Source of the DNA: Paenibacillus lemnae
GTDB taxonomy: Bacteria; Bacillota; Bacilli; Paenibacillales; Paenibacillaceae
Assembly (NCBI RefSeq): GCF_012933385.1
Contig: NZ_JABBPN010000012.1
Span: 78,277 to 142,276, forward strand
Length of the DNA: 64,000 nt
Direction: 5' to 3'
Within the stretch, counting starts at the first letter, position 1. The number at the start of each line of letters is the position of its first letter. A program made the translations under genes and the position numbers. The notes under the pieces are model-generated. The model was not told the origin of the DNA, made no database searches, and saw nothing but the letters and a program-made list of their open reading frames with translations. This document shows positions 28,398-36,989 of this stretch, one piece after another.

Positions 28398-28456
28398 CCG
28401 GGAGGGAGCTACAGGCAAGAAGGGCTGCTATGAGAGCAGCTCTTCTGTCTTCCCGG
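28398..28456 (+). other. Intercistronic hairpin between binding protein and permease genes
   Basis: Inner stem AGAAGGGCTGCT (28418-28429) with AGCAGCTCTTCT (28434-28445), and outer stem CCGGGA (28398-28403) with TCCCGG (28451-28456). No T tract follows, so it is more likely an mRNA-stabilising or attenuating structure than a full terminator. Confidence 0.65.
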
Positions 28457-28481
28457 GTATTGTCAGAAAGGAAGTGTGGAT

Positions 28482-29444
28482 ATGAGTGAAACCGTAATAA
28501 AGGCTGCGCCGAATCCTGAAACGAAAAAAAAATCCCAGGAATCAGGGCTCCTCAAAAGAATGATTAAAAACCGGTCGATCTATTTCATGATCCTGCCGGG
28601 TCTGCTCTATTTTGTGATTTTCAAGTACATCCCGATGTCCGGTCTCGTCATTGCTTTCCAAAACTATCAGCCTTACCTCGGTATCATGGGCAGTCCTTGG
28701 GTAGGACTGGAGCATTTTCAACGATTGTTTTCCGAACCGCTGTTTTTCAACATACTCAGCAATACGCTGATCCTGTTCTTTATAAACCTTCTTTTTTACT
28801 TCCCTGTTCCTATTATTCTTGCACTGATGTTGAATGAAGTCCGAATCAATTTCTTCAAAAGATTTGTTCAAACCCTGGTTTATGTTCCGCATTTTATGTC
28901 ATGGGTTATTATCGTCTCCATTACATTCGTGATGTTATCCATGGACCGCGGTATCATTAATGAACTGTTTGTTATGATGGGCTTTGAGAAAATCAATTTT
29001 CTGATGAGTACGGAATGGTTTCGTCCCATGTATGTGCTTCAAGTCATCTGGCGGGAAGCGGGATGGGGTACCATTATATACCTTGCTGCCATGGCAGCCA
29101 TCGATCCCGGTCTGTATGAAGCCTCACGGATTGACGGTGCAAGCCGGATGCGGCAGATCTGGCATATTACGCTTCCATCCATCCGCAGTGTCATTGTGGT
29201 ACTGCTGATATTGAAGATCGGAGATGTGCTGGAGCTTGGATTCGAACATATTTATCTTCTGCTCAATTCCATGAACCGGGAAGTGGCGGAGATTTTCGAT
29301 ACGTATGTCTACACAGCAGGGCTGAAGCAGGGACAATTCAGTTTCAGTACGGCTGTAGGATTTTTCAAATCGGTAATTGGTCTCATTCTTGTCATGCTCG
29401 CCAACTGGTTATCTAAAAAGGCCGGAGAAGAGGGTATTTATTAA
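28482..29444 (+). CDS. ABC sugar permease, LplB type
   Basis: 320 residues from ATG 28482 (AAAGGAAG 7 bases upstream; an in-frame GTG at 28476 is too close). Six hydrophobic segments begin with YFMILPGLLYFVIFKYIPM. The MetI-type inner-membrane loop has EASRIDGASRMRQIWHITLP, the EAA motif that contacts the ATPase. It forms the transmembrane pore with the next gene's product. No ATPase gene is nearby, which is usual for this family; a shared MsmX-type ATPase is inferred. Confidence 0.92.
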   Translation: MSETVIKAAPNPETKKKSQESGLLKRMIKNRSIYFMILPGLLYFVIFKYIPMSGLVIAFQNYQPYLGIMGSPWVGLEHFQRLFSEPLFFNILSNTLILFFINLLFYFPVPIILALMLNEVRINFFKRFVQTLVYVPHFMSWVIIVSITFVMLSMDRGIINELFVMMGFEKINFLMSTEWFRPMYVLQVIWREAGWGTIIYLAAMAAIDPGLYEASRIDGASRMRQIWHITLPSIRSVIVVLLILKIGDVLELGFEHIYLLLNSMNREVAEIFDTYVYTAGLKQGQFSFSTAVGFFKSVIGLILVMLANWLSKKAGEEGIY

Positions 29445-29468
29445 TCATTAGAAAGGTGGAGCAAGTAT

Positions 29469-30347
29469 ATGGTACAAGATAGAACGCTCTCCAGCCGATT
29501 ATTCGATATAGTAAACAGCACGCTGCTGATCATCATTGCTCTCGTGACCATTCTTCCCTTCCTGCATGTTATTGCCGGGTCTTTTACGACTGTCACAGAG
29601 CTTGCCCAAAAGCAGTTTGTGCTGTTTCCGACCGTATGGTCGCTGGATGCGTACAAATATATATTTTCGACCAACACGATATTTAAAGCGCTCGGTGTCT
29701 CGATTGGCGTCACCTTCTTTGGAACATTGTTCAGCATGGTCGTTACGGCTTTGATGGCGTACGGACTTTCACGTAAGGATCTGGATGGACGAAATCTGAT
29801 TATGTTTGCCGTCGTTTTTACCATGCTGTTCAGCGGTGGAATGATTCCGACTTTCCTGGTTGTGAAGTCGATGGGATTGATTGACAGTTATGGAGCATTA
29901 ATCATTCCTTCCGCGATCAATGCCTTTAATCTTATTATTATGCGGAACTTTTTTCAAAACCTTCCAGAGGGGCTTGAGGAGTCTGCGAAGATCGACGGAG
30001 CCGGAGATTGGAAAATCTTATTCCGTATTGTGATTCCGCTGTCTATGCCGGCGATTGCGACGATTTCATTGTTCTATGCCGTGACTTATTGGAATACGTA
30101 TATGCAGGCTATCCTGTATATGAATGATGCAGATAAATGGCCGATTCAAGTCATTCTACGGCAAATTGTCATTCTCGCCAGCGGGCTTGCAGCAGATACA
30201 TCGGGCATGGAAGACTTTGTACGTCCGCCGGAGCAGACGGTAAAAATGGCGGTTATTGTCGTTGCGACACTGCCAATTCTTTGTGTGTATCCGTTCCTGC
30301 AAAAGCATTTTGCTAAGGGAGCACTGCTGGGGTCTATTAAAGGCTGA
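29469..30347 (+). CDS. ABC sugar permease, LplC/YtcP type
   Basis: 292 residues, six hydrophobic segments (IIIALVTILPFLHVIAGSF first), the EAA loop EESAKIDGAGDWKILFRI, and the family ending PFLQKHFAKGALLGSIKG. It pairs with the LplB-type permease 24 bases upstream. The ribosome binding site is GGTGGA. The GH43 gene follows 23 bases after the stop, so importer and enzyme are co-transcribed. Confidence 0.93.
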   Translation: MVQDRTLSSRLFDIVNSTLLIIIALVTILPFLHVIAGSFTTVTELAQKQFVLFPTVWSLDAYKYIFSTNTIFKALGVSIGVTFFGTLFSMVVTALMAYGLSRKDLDGRNLIMFAVVFTMLFSGGMIPTFLVVKSMGLIDSYGALIIPSAINAFNLIIMRNFFQNLPEGLEESAKIDGAGDWKILFRIVIPLSMPAIATISLFYAVTYWNTYMQAILYMNDADKWPIQVILRQIVILASGLAADTSGMEDFVRPPEQTVKMAVIVVATLPILCVYPFLQKHFAKGALLGSIKG

Positions 30348-30370
30348 GGTTTGATGAAAGGGGGATGCAA

Positions 30371-31774
30371 ATGACATCGTTAAACATCACAGCGCCGGTT
30401 ATACCAGGGAACTATGCCGATCCATCAGTGGTTGTAGTCGGCGAGGATTATTACATGACACACTCTTCTTACAAACTGACGCCCGGGCTGATCATCTGGC
30501 ATTCCAGGGATCTCAGGAACTGGAAACGGATAGGAGCAGCCTTAACAGAGTATGCGGGAGACGTATGGGCTCCAGATCTGGTTCATTATAAAGACCTGTA
30601 CTATATCTATTACCCGGCAAATCGCTCCAATTGGGTCGTAACCGCTAAAGACCCTGCAGGCCCATGGAGCAAACCGATTAATCTCGGGATCAAGGGCATC
30701 GATCCTGGACATATCGCCACTCCGGACGGAAAGCGTTATCTCCATATGTCCGGAGGCCATTTCTGTCCATTGTCTGATGACGGACTTTCGGTTACCGGAG
30801 AAGTGAAGCATGTGTATGACGGATGGAAATATCCCGATGACTGGATTGTGGAAGCATACAGTCTGGAAGGCCCGAAAGTGACTTATCGTGATGGATACTA
30901 TTACTTAACAGTAGCTGTAGGAGGCACAGCAGGACCTCCGACCAGCCATATGGTGGTGTCATCCAGATCGCGAACGCCAGAGGGACCATGGGAACACTCG
31001 CCATACAATCCCATTGTCCGGACGGCTTCCGCTGAAGAGCCCTGGTGGTCAAAGGGCCACGGTTCATTGATTGAGACGCCGGACGGCCAATGGTGGATGG
31101 CGTATCATGCTTATCGAAGCGGTTTTCATACATTAGGCAGGCAGACTCTGATGGAGCCAGTGGAGTGGACGGAAGACGGCTGGTATAGAACAACTCCATA
31201 CCACGGTTGGTCCAAGTCTCCGTCCGCCTCTATTGTCGATGATTTTAAGAAGGAAAATCTGAATCTTCACTGGCAGTGTGAGGGAGCTGCGCCATCCGTA
31301 AGATTTACTACAGACGAAAGAGGATTAATTGTACAGGGGGAAAGTGGAGACTCGGTCTCTCCGCTTCTGTTTATGGCTGCTGATGAAAGTTATGAGACCA
31401 TCGTTGAAGTGACTGTACAGGGCAATGCCGAGGGGCAGTTATTGTTATTTTACAACCAGGAAGCCTATTTCGGGATCGGAGTCAACCGGGAAGGTGTGCG
31501 CCATTTCCGTTCCTTTAAAAACTATGGGCGGGTACCTGGGGAGGGAAGTTCCAATGTTCATCTGAAAGTAGTCAATGACCGGCATATCGTGTCGTTCTAC
31601 TACAGCTTTGATGGCGTAATCTGGCGCCGTTATGACAAAACATTGGAGACTTCCGGCTTCCATCATAATACGCTCGGCGGATTCCAGAGCCTCCGGATCG
31701 GGCTGGATGCTGCAGGAGAAGGAGAGGTGATCTTTCACAGCTTCTCTTACCGGACTTTAGAACACGGACTTTAG
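30371..31774 (+). CDS. Glycoside hydrolase family 43 (beta-xylosidase/arabinofuranosidase type)
   Basis: 467 residues, no signal peptide. The five-bladed propeller has the GH43 triad: Asp17 in GNYADPSVV (base), an Asp near 113 in GIDPGHIATP, and a Glu near 173 in LEGPKVTYRDGYYYL (acid). A C-terminal beta-sandwich (about 300-467; FDGVIWRRYDKTLE) is the usual accessory domain of xylosidase-like GH43 members. It cleaves arabinose or xylose from imported oligosaccharides in the cytosol. ATG 30371 is preferred since AAAGGGGG abuts the in-frame ATG 30365. Located directly after the permeases. Confidence 0.92.
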   Translation: MTSLNITAPVIPGNYADPSVVVVGEDYYMTHSSYKLTPGLIIWHSRDLRNWKRIGAALTEYAGDVWAPDLVHYKDLYYIYYPANRSNWVVTAKDPAGPWSKPINLGIKGIDPGHIATPDGKRYLHMSGGHFCPLSDDGLSVTGEVKHVYDGWKYPDDWIVEAYSLEGPKVTYRDGYYYLTVAVGGTAGPPTSHMVVSSRSRTPEGPWEHSPYNPIVRTASAEEPWWSKGHGSLIETPDGQWWMAYHAYRSGFHTLGRQTLMEPVEWTEDGWYRTTPYHGWSKSPSASIVDDFKKENLNLHWQCEGAAPSVRFTTDERGLIVQGESGDSVSPLLFMAADESYETIVEVTVQGNAEGQLLLFYNQEAYFGIGVNREGVRHFRSFKNYGRVPGEGSSNVHLKVVNDRHIVSFYYSFDGVIWRRYDKTLETSGFHHNTLGGFQSLRIGLDAAGEGEVIFHSFSYRTLEHGL

Positions 31775-31797
31775 AATACGGGGAAGAAGGGATATAG

Positions 31798-32907
31798 ATG
31801 GGCACTGGTTTAACATCCGTATTACAGGAGGGCGATCAATTATTTAACGGTTTTTATGGTTGGCTTTCCGGACAGTTTGACAGTGACAGCGGCGGTTTTT
31901 ATTATGCAGCAAGTTCGCGTTCCGCTCAGCTTGGTCCGGATATTGAATCCACTTCCCAGGCATTAAATATAATGGAACGCTGCGGAGCGGCAGACATGAT
32001 GGGGAATCACATGAAACAGCAGATCATTTCCTTCTATCAATCCAGGCAGGATCCGAAGAGTGGGTACTTCTACGACCGGCACCCGGATATGCCTTGTGAC
32101 GAGGTGATGGTCGGACGTGCCTTGGGTTACAGCCAGAACTCGCTCCGAAAACTGGGAGCATCTCCACTGCATCCTGTTCCGGATCATGAGGACCTCATGC
32201 CGGGGTACTGCCAGTCTCCGGCAAAGTATGCGGAGTGGCTCCGCTCTATAAGCTTAATCAACAGCTGGAGGGGGTGTGACCGGCTGTGCAACTCGGCACC
32301 CTACCTTGCCAGAATGCCGGTTGAGAAGAAGACACTGTTTCTTGACGAAGCATGGTCCTATTTTGATGAAATTCAGGATGTGGACAGCGGTTTATGGGGT
32401 GAAGGAAGTCCTTATGTCCGGATATCCGGCACCTTTAAGCTGCTAACCTATTATAAGCGGTTTGGGAGGCCGCTGCCTGGTACGGCAGCAATTTATACGT
32501 CACTCCTTTATGCACTGAGAAATGAGAAGGCGGTGGATATGTGCTATATCCGAAATCCAATCAGTCTGCTCTCTGCGATGGAAGCAGCGATACCCCAAGC
32601 TGATTTGGAGGAGATCACTACAATCACCCTGACGAACATGTCGAAACTGAAGAGGTCTGATGGAGGCTTTTCCCGGGAAATGAATCATTCTCCTGCCGCC
32701 CCGAACGTGGCTCAAGTGAAGCCGGGAGAATATTATCCAGACATGCCTGCTCCCGTTCCAATCGGTCAAGGCTTGGCAGAAGGAGATATGAACGCTGGAA
32801 CCCAAGCCGTATTGATCCGCTATTCGCTTCGTAAGCTTGCAGAACTGCCTGATCAGGATTTGCCGCAGTCCAAGCTGCCGTTTACCGTTTTCCTGGATGA
32901 GAAATAA
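31798..32907 (+). CDS. Unrecognised cytosolic protein, alpha/alpha-toroid-like repeats
   Basis: 369 residues, no signal peptide or membrane segment. Helical repeats each contain a short Asp-Ser-Gly-Gly/Tyr-Phe motif: DSDSGGFYYA, DPKSGYFYD, DVDSGLWGEG, RSDGGFSR. This spacing is like the QW-type repeats of prenyltransferase/terpene-cyclase or alpha/alpha-barrel glycan enzymes. No catalytic motif is certain; RGCDRLCNSAPYLARM and GQGLAEGDMNAGTQ look conserved-like. AAGAAGGG precedes the ATG. It lies between GH43 and an MFS transporter with short gaps, so a role in handling the imported glycan is likely but unproven. Confidence 0.75.
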   Translation: MGTGLTSVLQEGDQLFNGFYGWLSGQFDSDSGGFYYAASSRSAQLGPDIESTSQALNIMERCGAADMMGNHMKQQIISFYQSRQDPKSGYFYDRHPDMPCDEVMVGRALGYSQNSLRKLGASPLHPVPDHEDLMPGYCQSPAKYAEWLRSISLINSWRGCDRLCNSAPYLARMPVEKKTLFLDEAWSYFDEIQDVDSGLWGEGSPYVRISGTFKLLTYYKRFGRPLPGTAAIYTSLLYALRNEKAVDMCYIRNPISLLSAMEAAIPQADLEEITTITLTNMSKLKRSDGGFSREMNHSPAAPNVAQVKPGEYYPDMPAPVPIGQGLAEGDMNAGTQAVLIRYSLRKLAELPDQDLPQSKLPFTVFLDEK

Positions 32908-32923
32908 AATCGGAAGCGGCAGC

Positions 32924-34165
32924 ATGAATTCTAGCAGTGTGAGGCTTTCCCGGGAAGCCTCCATCACCTTATCCAATCATGGTATCTACCAGTTCGGGAA
33001 TGCACTTGCTGCCATCCTGGTGAACCTTTACCTCTGGCGGCTGACTAATGATGTGTGGGTTAATGGCATGTACAACTTACTTACACTGGCTTCTGCTCCT
33101 GCAGCCACCCTGCTTGTCGGCAAGCTGGCCAAAGTCAAAGACCGATTATTGGTGTATCGGCTTGGCATCGTACTGACGGCCTTTTTTTATCTGCTGATTC
33201 TCGTGGCGGGTGAGATGTTAGTGAACTATTATGTTGCCTTTGCGGTATTGAAAGGTGTATCGACCTCGTTTTACTGGCTGGGACACTTCACCATGATTCA
33301 GGATGTCAGTAATGAAGAGAACCGTCACCGGTATCTGGGCCTTAATCTGATCATCACGAATGCGGCGATGCTCGCAGGTCCAGCGGTCGCAGGCCTGCTT
33401 GTAGATATGTTTGGAGGACTCCGCGGTTATATGGCGGTGTATCTGCTATCTTTTGTCATGTTCGCTTATGCATCGATCAACAGCTGGAAGATGAGCAGGA
33501 AGCCGTCACCGCATAAAACTTACTACATCAAATATTCATGGCAGATGAGCCGAAAGTATCCGGCCTTCGGACGCGCGCTGGCAGGATGGTTTGTATTTGG
33601 ACTTCCGCAGGGCGTGCTGGCTTATATTCCGGCAATTTTACTGTATGAGGCGGTTCCGAGTGAATCTTTCGTCAACTATATGAATGTGCTTTTTCTAGGT
33701 GTGACTATGGCGGCAGGCTTTATGTTAGCCAGGTGGGGAAGCAGCCGTCACAACTATCAGTATTTAAGAATGGCGGCAGTCGGTTTTATTGCAGGGACCA
33801 TTCCGTTGTTTTTTGGAATCAGCCTTTGGCCGGTAGTCTTGTTTATGCTCTTGTATTCATGTGTCAAGCCGCTGCAGAACAACGCATATACGGCGTATTA
33901 TTATGACCTCAGCGCACGTCTGCCGCTTGGAGAGCACTTTCGTGTGGAAGCGGTTGTACTCCGTGAGGTATGCACGAACGCAGGCCGCAGCGCAGGGGTA
34001 ATCATTCTAATGTTTCTTTCGGCAGATATGCAGCAGGGAGCGCTTGCAGGAATGCTGATGTTTGCTGCGGTGTCTCAGCTGCTGATTGGCTGGCTGGCAT
34101 CTCCGGCCTATCCGTCTTTTCGGTTACCGAGACACAGCAGTGACATAAACATGAGAAGAACATGA
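32924..34165 (+). CDS. MFS transporter
   Basis: 413 residues from ATG 32924 (GGAAG 7 bases ahead), 16 bases after the preceding stop; in-frame starts upstream overlap that gene. About 12 hydrophobic segments with a basic central loop (KMSRKPSPHKTYY). The segment YWLGHFTMIQDVSNEENRHRY resembles MFS proteins of uncertain substrate in Bacillales. As the last gene of the unit it may export a by-product such as arabinose or xylose, or import a second substrate; sequence does not decide. Confidence 0.82.
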   Translation: MNSSSVRLSREASITLSNHGIYQFGNALAAILVNLYLWRLTNDVWVNGMYNLLTLASAPAATLLVGKLAKVKDRLLVYRLGIVLTAFFYLLILVAGEMLVNYYVAFAVLKGVSTSFYWLGHFTMIQDVSNEENRHRYLGLNLIITNAAMLAGPAVAGLLVDMFGGLRGYMAVYLLSFVMFAYASINSWKMSRKPSPHKTYYIKYSWQMSRKYPAFGRALAGWFVFGLPQGVLAYIPAILLYEAVPSESFVNYMNVLFLGVTMAAGFMLARWGSSRHNYQYLRMAAVGFIAGTIPLFFGISLWPVVLFMLLYSCVKPLQNNAYTAYYYDLSARLPLGEHFRVEAVVLREVCTNAGRSAGVIILMFLSADMQQGALAGMLMFAAVSQLLIGWLASPAYPSFRLPRHSSDINMRRT

Positions 34166-34302
34166 GAAGCTGACAATCAGAATGCACGTCGGGACTTACA
34201 GGCGTCTGATGCATGATTTTATGGGTTGACGATTTAACCGCGATCAGAGAAGATCTGATTATAAGATGAATTAAAGACAAACCCTTCTATAGCGGAGATG
34301 AC

Positions 34303-34405
34303 AAGTGATTCTGGAGAAGCGTCAGCGTCCGCCTTTGTCTCCAAAATGCTACCTTAGATTATAATTCCAAGCATTTTGGAGGCAACAGCGGTCGTAAGAA
34401 CACTT
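34303..34405. repeat. ~103-bp imperfect inverted-repeat element (MITE- or REP-like)
   Basis: The gap 34166-34481 has no gene. Its centre forms a long imperfect dyad: AAGTGATTCT (left end) and AGAACACTT (right end), inner arms CTCCAAAATGCT (34339-34350) and AGCATTTTGGAG (34370-34381), with CCGCCTTTG against CAACAGCGG between them. The loop is ~19 bases. Length, terminal pairing and position between two transcription units suggest a non-autonomous repeat. Copy number elsewhere is unknown. Confidence 0.55.
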
Positions 34406-34481
34406 GCCATCGCAGCCACCAAGAACGGTAACTCTTAACTTGATTCTATATAGAAGAAAAAGGAAGAGGTGAGCCATTCAA

Positions 34482-35291
34482 ATGAAATTGTGGGAACAGC
34501 ATGCGCCGGGATCCGAGTTCGAGGAACAGGATACCCACCAGCCCTACATAACCCCCTATGTAATCGACTCGGATCAAACGCACGCAGCCGTAATCGTCTT
34601 TCCTGGCGGCGGTTATGTGAATCGGGCCGAGCATGAGGGAGAACCTATTGCCCTTTGGCTTAACAGCCTGGGATTGTCTGCTTTTGTTGTGCATTACCGG
34701 GTCGCTCCGGTCAAACATCCGTATCCATTGATGGACGGTATGCGTGCGGTAAGACAAGTGCGATACCGAGCAGCAGAGTGGAACATTGATCCGGAAAAAA
34801 TCGGAGTTCTGGGATTCTCAGCCGGCGGCCATCTGGCTGCCACAGTCTGTACTCATGCTGAGCCTGGCTGGCCGGATCCTGATGACCCTGTCGAGCATGT
34901 AAGCTCCCGGCCTGATTTTGCCGTTCTGTGCTACCCGGTCATTTCATTCTCCCAGCACAGGCATGAAGGGTCCATGATCAGTTTGCTGGGAGAGCGTCCT
35001 TCAGAAGAAATGATCAAGCTGATGTCGGGCGAGCTGCAGGTAACATCAGAGACGCCGCCGACCTTTTTGTGGCATACGGCCGACGATGGAGCTGTACCGG
35101 TAGAGAACAGCTTGATGTATGCAAGCGCTCTTTCCGCAAAAGGAGTTCCATTTGAACTTCATGTATTTCCAGCTGGACGACACGGCTTAGGCCTGGCGCA
35201 TGATGAGCCGCATGTCGCCCAGTGGACCCATCTATGTGCTGGATGGCTGCGTACCAGCGGGATTATCCATGGAGAAAATGGAACCGTATAG
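34482..35291 (+). CDS. Alpha/beta hydrolase, acetyl-xylan-esterase/BD-FAE-like
   Basis: 269 residues, no signal peptide. VIVFPGGGYVNRAEHEGEP carries the oxyanion HGG-type turn (here FPGGGY), nucleophile Ser113 is in GFSAGGHLAA, and the acid Asp and base His are in WHTADDGAVP and PAGRHGLG. This pattern is that of cytosolic carbohydrate acetyl/feruloyl esterases often encoded with xylan-degrading genes. GAGGTGAG lies about 8 bases upstream. It would de-esterify xylo- or arabino-oligosaccharides before or after GH43 action. Separated from the MFS gene by the repeat element, so possibly transcribed on its own. Confidence 0.82.
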   Translation: MKLWEQHAPGSEFEEQDTHQPYITPYVIDSDQTHAAVIVFPGGGYVNRAEHEGEPIALWLNSLGLSAFVVHYRVAPVKHPYPLMDGMRAVRQVRYRAAEWNIDPEKIGVLGFSAGGHLAATVCTHAEPGWPDPDDPVEHVSSRPDFAVLCYPVISFSQHRHEGSMISLLGERPSEEMIKLMSGELQVTSETPPTFLWHTADDGAVPVENSLMYASALSAKGVPFELHVFPAGRHGLGLAHDEPHVAQWTHLCAGWLRTSGIIHGENGTV

Positions 35292-35321
35292 TATAGGGCA
35301 GGATACATATGCACGATAACG

Positions 35322-35365
35322 AACAGAGTTCTCCAAGGCGAACCAGCTCAAGGAGGACTCTGTTT
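35322..35365 (+). terminator. Terminator-like hairpin after esterase gene
   Basis: AACAGAGTTCTCC and GGAGGACTCTGTTT form a stem with one mismatch; the T tract is short, so efficiency is uncertain. Confidence 0.6.
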
Positions 35366-35476
35366 GACGTCTTTTCAAAGTTAATATTATTTCTGACATC
35401 AAAATTACATTTCCCTCCAAAAATACCCAAAAGTATAGTATGATGTTGACTAATCTTTAAGGGGAAGGTGACTGTG

Positions 35477-36988
35477 GTGAGCAGAATAACAAATCGATGG
35501 ATTTCGACTTTTTTTGCAACCGCTTTCTTTATTTGTGCCAGCTGCAGTGCTCCAGAAGGGGTGACAATGGAAAGGAATCCGCCCCAAGCCTCGATAAGCA
35601 TTGTCATATCAAGCCTTGGGATGACTTTTCCGGCTGGTATGGATGAGAATGACAACCGCTATTTGAATTACATTAGGGAGCAGACGGGAATCGACATTCA
35701 GGTTACTACACCACCTGCCGAGGTGTACGATGAGAAGCTGGACGTCATTATGTCTTCCGGCAGCCTGCCGGATATGCTTCATGCCTATGAACCGGTATGG
35801 TTCGGCAATTATGCAAAACAGGGGGCCTTCATGCCCCTTGATGATCTGATTAACACCTATGGCCCCAATCTAAAGAAGAAAATACCGGATCGGATTTGGG
35901 ATAGAGTCCGATATGGCGGGAAAATTTATGCTGTCCCCAGCCTGAACGAAGTCAGCGGAATTGAGCTCATGTATGTCCGTAAGGACTGGCTCGACCGTCT
36001 TGAAATGAAGCCGCCGCAAACGCTCGAAGAGTACACGGAAGTCATCAGGGCGTTTACACGGCGGGATCCGGACAGGAACGGTGAAGATGATACGATTGGA
36101 CTTCCCCTGACGGTCAATCTCGGACGGTCTTCTCCTATATTCGGCGCATTCGGTACACAGCTGGATACCTGGTTTGATGTAGACGGCAGACTCGTGAACG
36201 GAAGCATTATGCCGCAGACCAAGCAGGCGCTGGGTTATTTGGCTGAATTGTATCGTGAGGGCCTTCTGGACCGGGAATTTCCGCTCAATCTGCAGAATAA
36301 TTTATATGAAAAAATTGAAAGTGGAAGAGTCGGATTATTTTCCGCGACCTGGTACGATACACGCGGTCCTATTGCTGCGAGCAAATTGAAGGACCCGAAG
36401 GCCGAATGGATTGCGCTGGAGTATCTTGCCGGACCACAAGGGCAGAAGGGAGTTTACGGAACCAATGAAATTCGCGGATATAATGTCATCCCAGCAGGTT
36501 CAGAGCATGCTGCAGATGTGATTCGTATGCTGGATTTTATTGTGAGCGATTATAGAAACCTCAAACTCGGTTTTGAGAATGAAATCTGGCGAATGGAGAA
36601 TGGGGTGATGGTCACTGATTTTCAGCAGCATGATGAGCATCTCTACAGGGGGATGTATCAGTCTTTGGTGGATGTACCAGACCCGGAGCTGTTTAAGAAT
36701 CGGCTGGATTCCCTGGGGGATTTTCATTTATATGACAATCTGGAACGCATACGGGAGCATGTGATGAAGGATGCATTTTACGGGATTCCTACTCCATCCA
36801 TGAGCAAATATGATAAGAAGCTGGATGAACTGCAGGGTGTGTTTACAAGCATTATTCTAGGAGTCGAGCCTTTGGATGCATTCGATCACTTTGTAGCCCA
36901 GTGGAAACAATACGGCGGTGATGAAATCACCAAGGAAGTCAATGCCTGGTATGCGGCTCAAAGGGATAAACCGGCGGAGGAATTCTAA
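35477..36988 (+). CDS. ABC importer binding lipoprotein, LplA type, beside YesMN-type two-component system
   Basis: 503 residues. Signal and lipobox FICASC (Cys near 24) followed by an LplA-type binding domain with YVRKDWLDRLEMKPPQTLEEY and the loop RRDPDRNGEDDTIGLP. The start is one of GTG 35468, 35474 or 35477; the last gives the best spacing to GGGGAAGG (8 bases). The histidine kinase gene starts 1 base after the stop region, so the three genes binding protein - kinase - regulator form one operon. The protein could deliver ligand to the kinase sensor as well as to the permeases (inference). Confidence 0.88.
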   Translation: MSRITNRWISTFFATAFFICASCSAPEGVTMERNPPQASISIVISSLGMTFPAGMDENDNRYLNYIREQTGIDIQVTTPPAEVYDEKLDVIMSSGSLPDMLHAYEPVWFGNYAKQGAFMPLDDLINTYGPNLKKKIPDRIWDRVRYGGKIYAVPSLNEVSGIELMYVRKDWLDRLEMKPPQTLEEYTEVIRAFTRRDPDRNGEDDTIGLPLTVNLGRSSPIFGAFGTQLDTWFDVDGRLVNGSIMPQTKQALGYLAELYREGLLDREFPLNLQNNLYEKIESGRVGLFSATWYDTRGPIAASKLKDPKAEWIALEYLAGPQGQKGVYGTNEIRGYNVIPAGSEHAADVIRMLDFIVSDYRNLKLGFENEIWRMENGVMVTDFQQHDEHLYRGMYQSLVDVPDPELFKNRLDSLGDFHLYDNLERIREHVMKDAFYGIPTPSMSKYDKKLDELQGVFTSIILGVEPLDAFDHFVAQWKQYGGDEITKEVNAWYAAQRDKPAEEF

Positions 36989-36989
36989 G

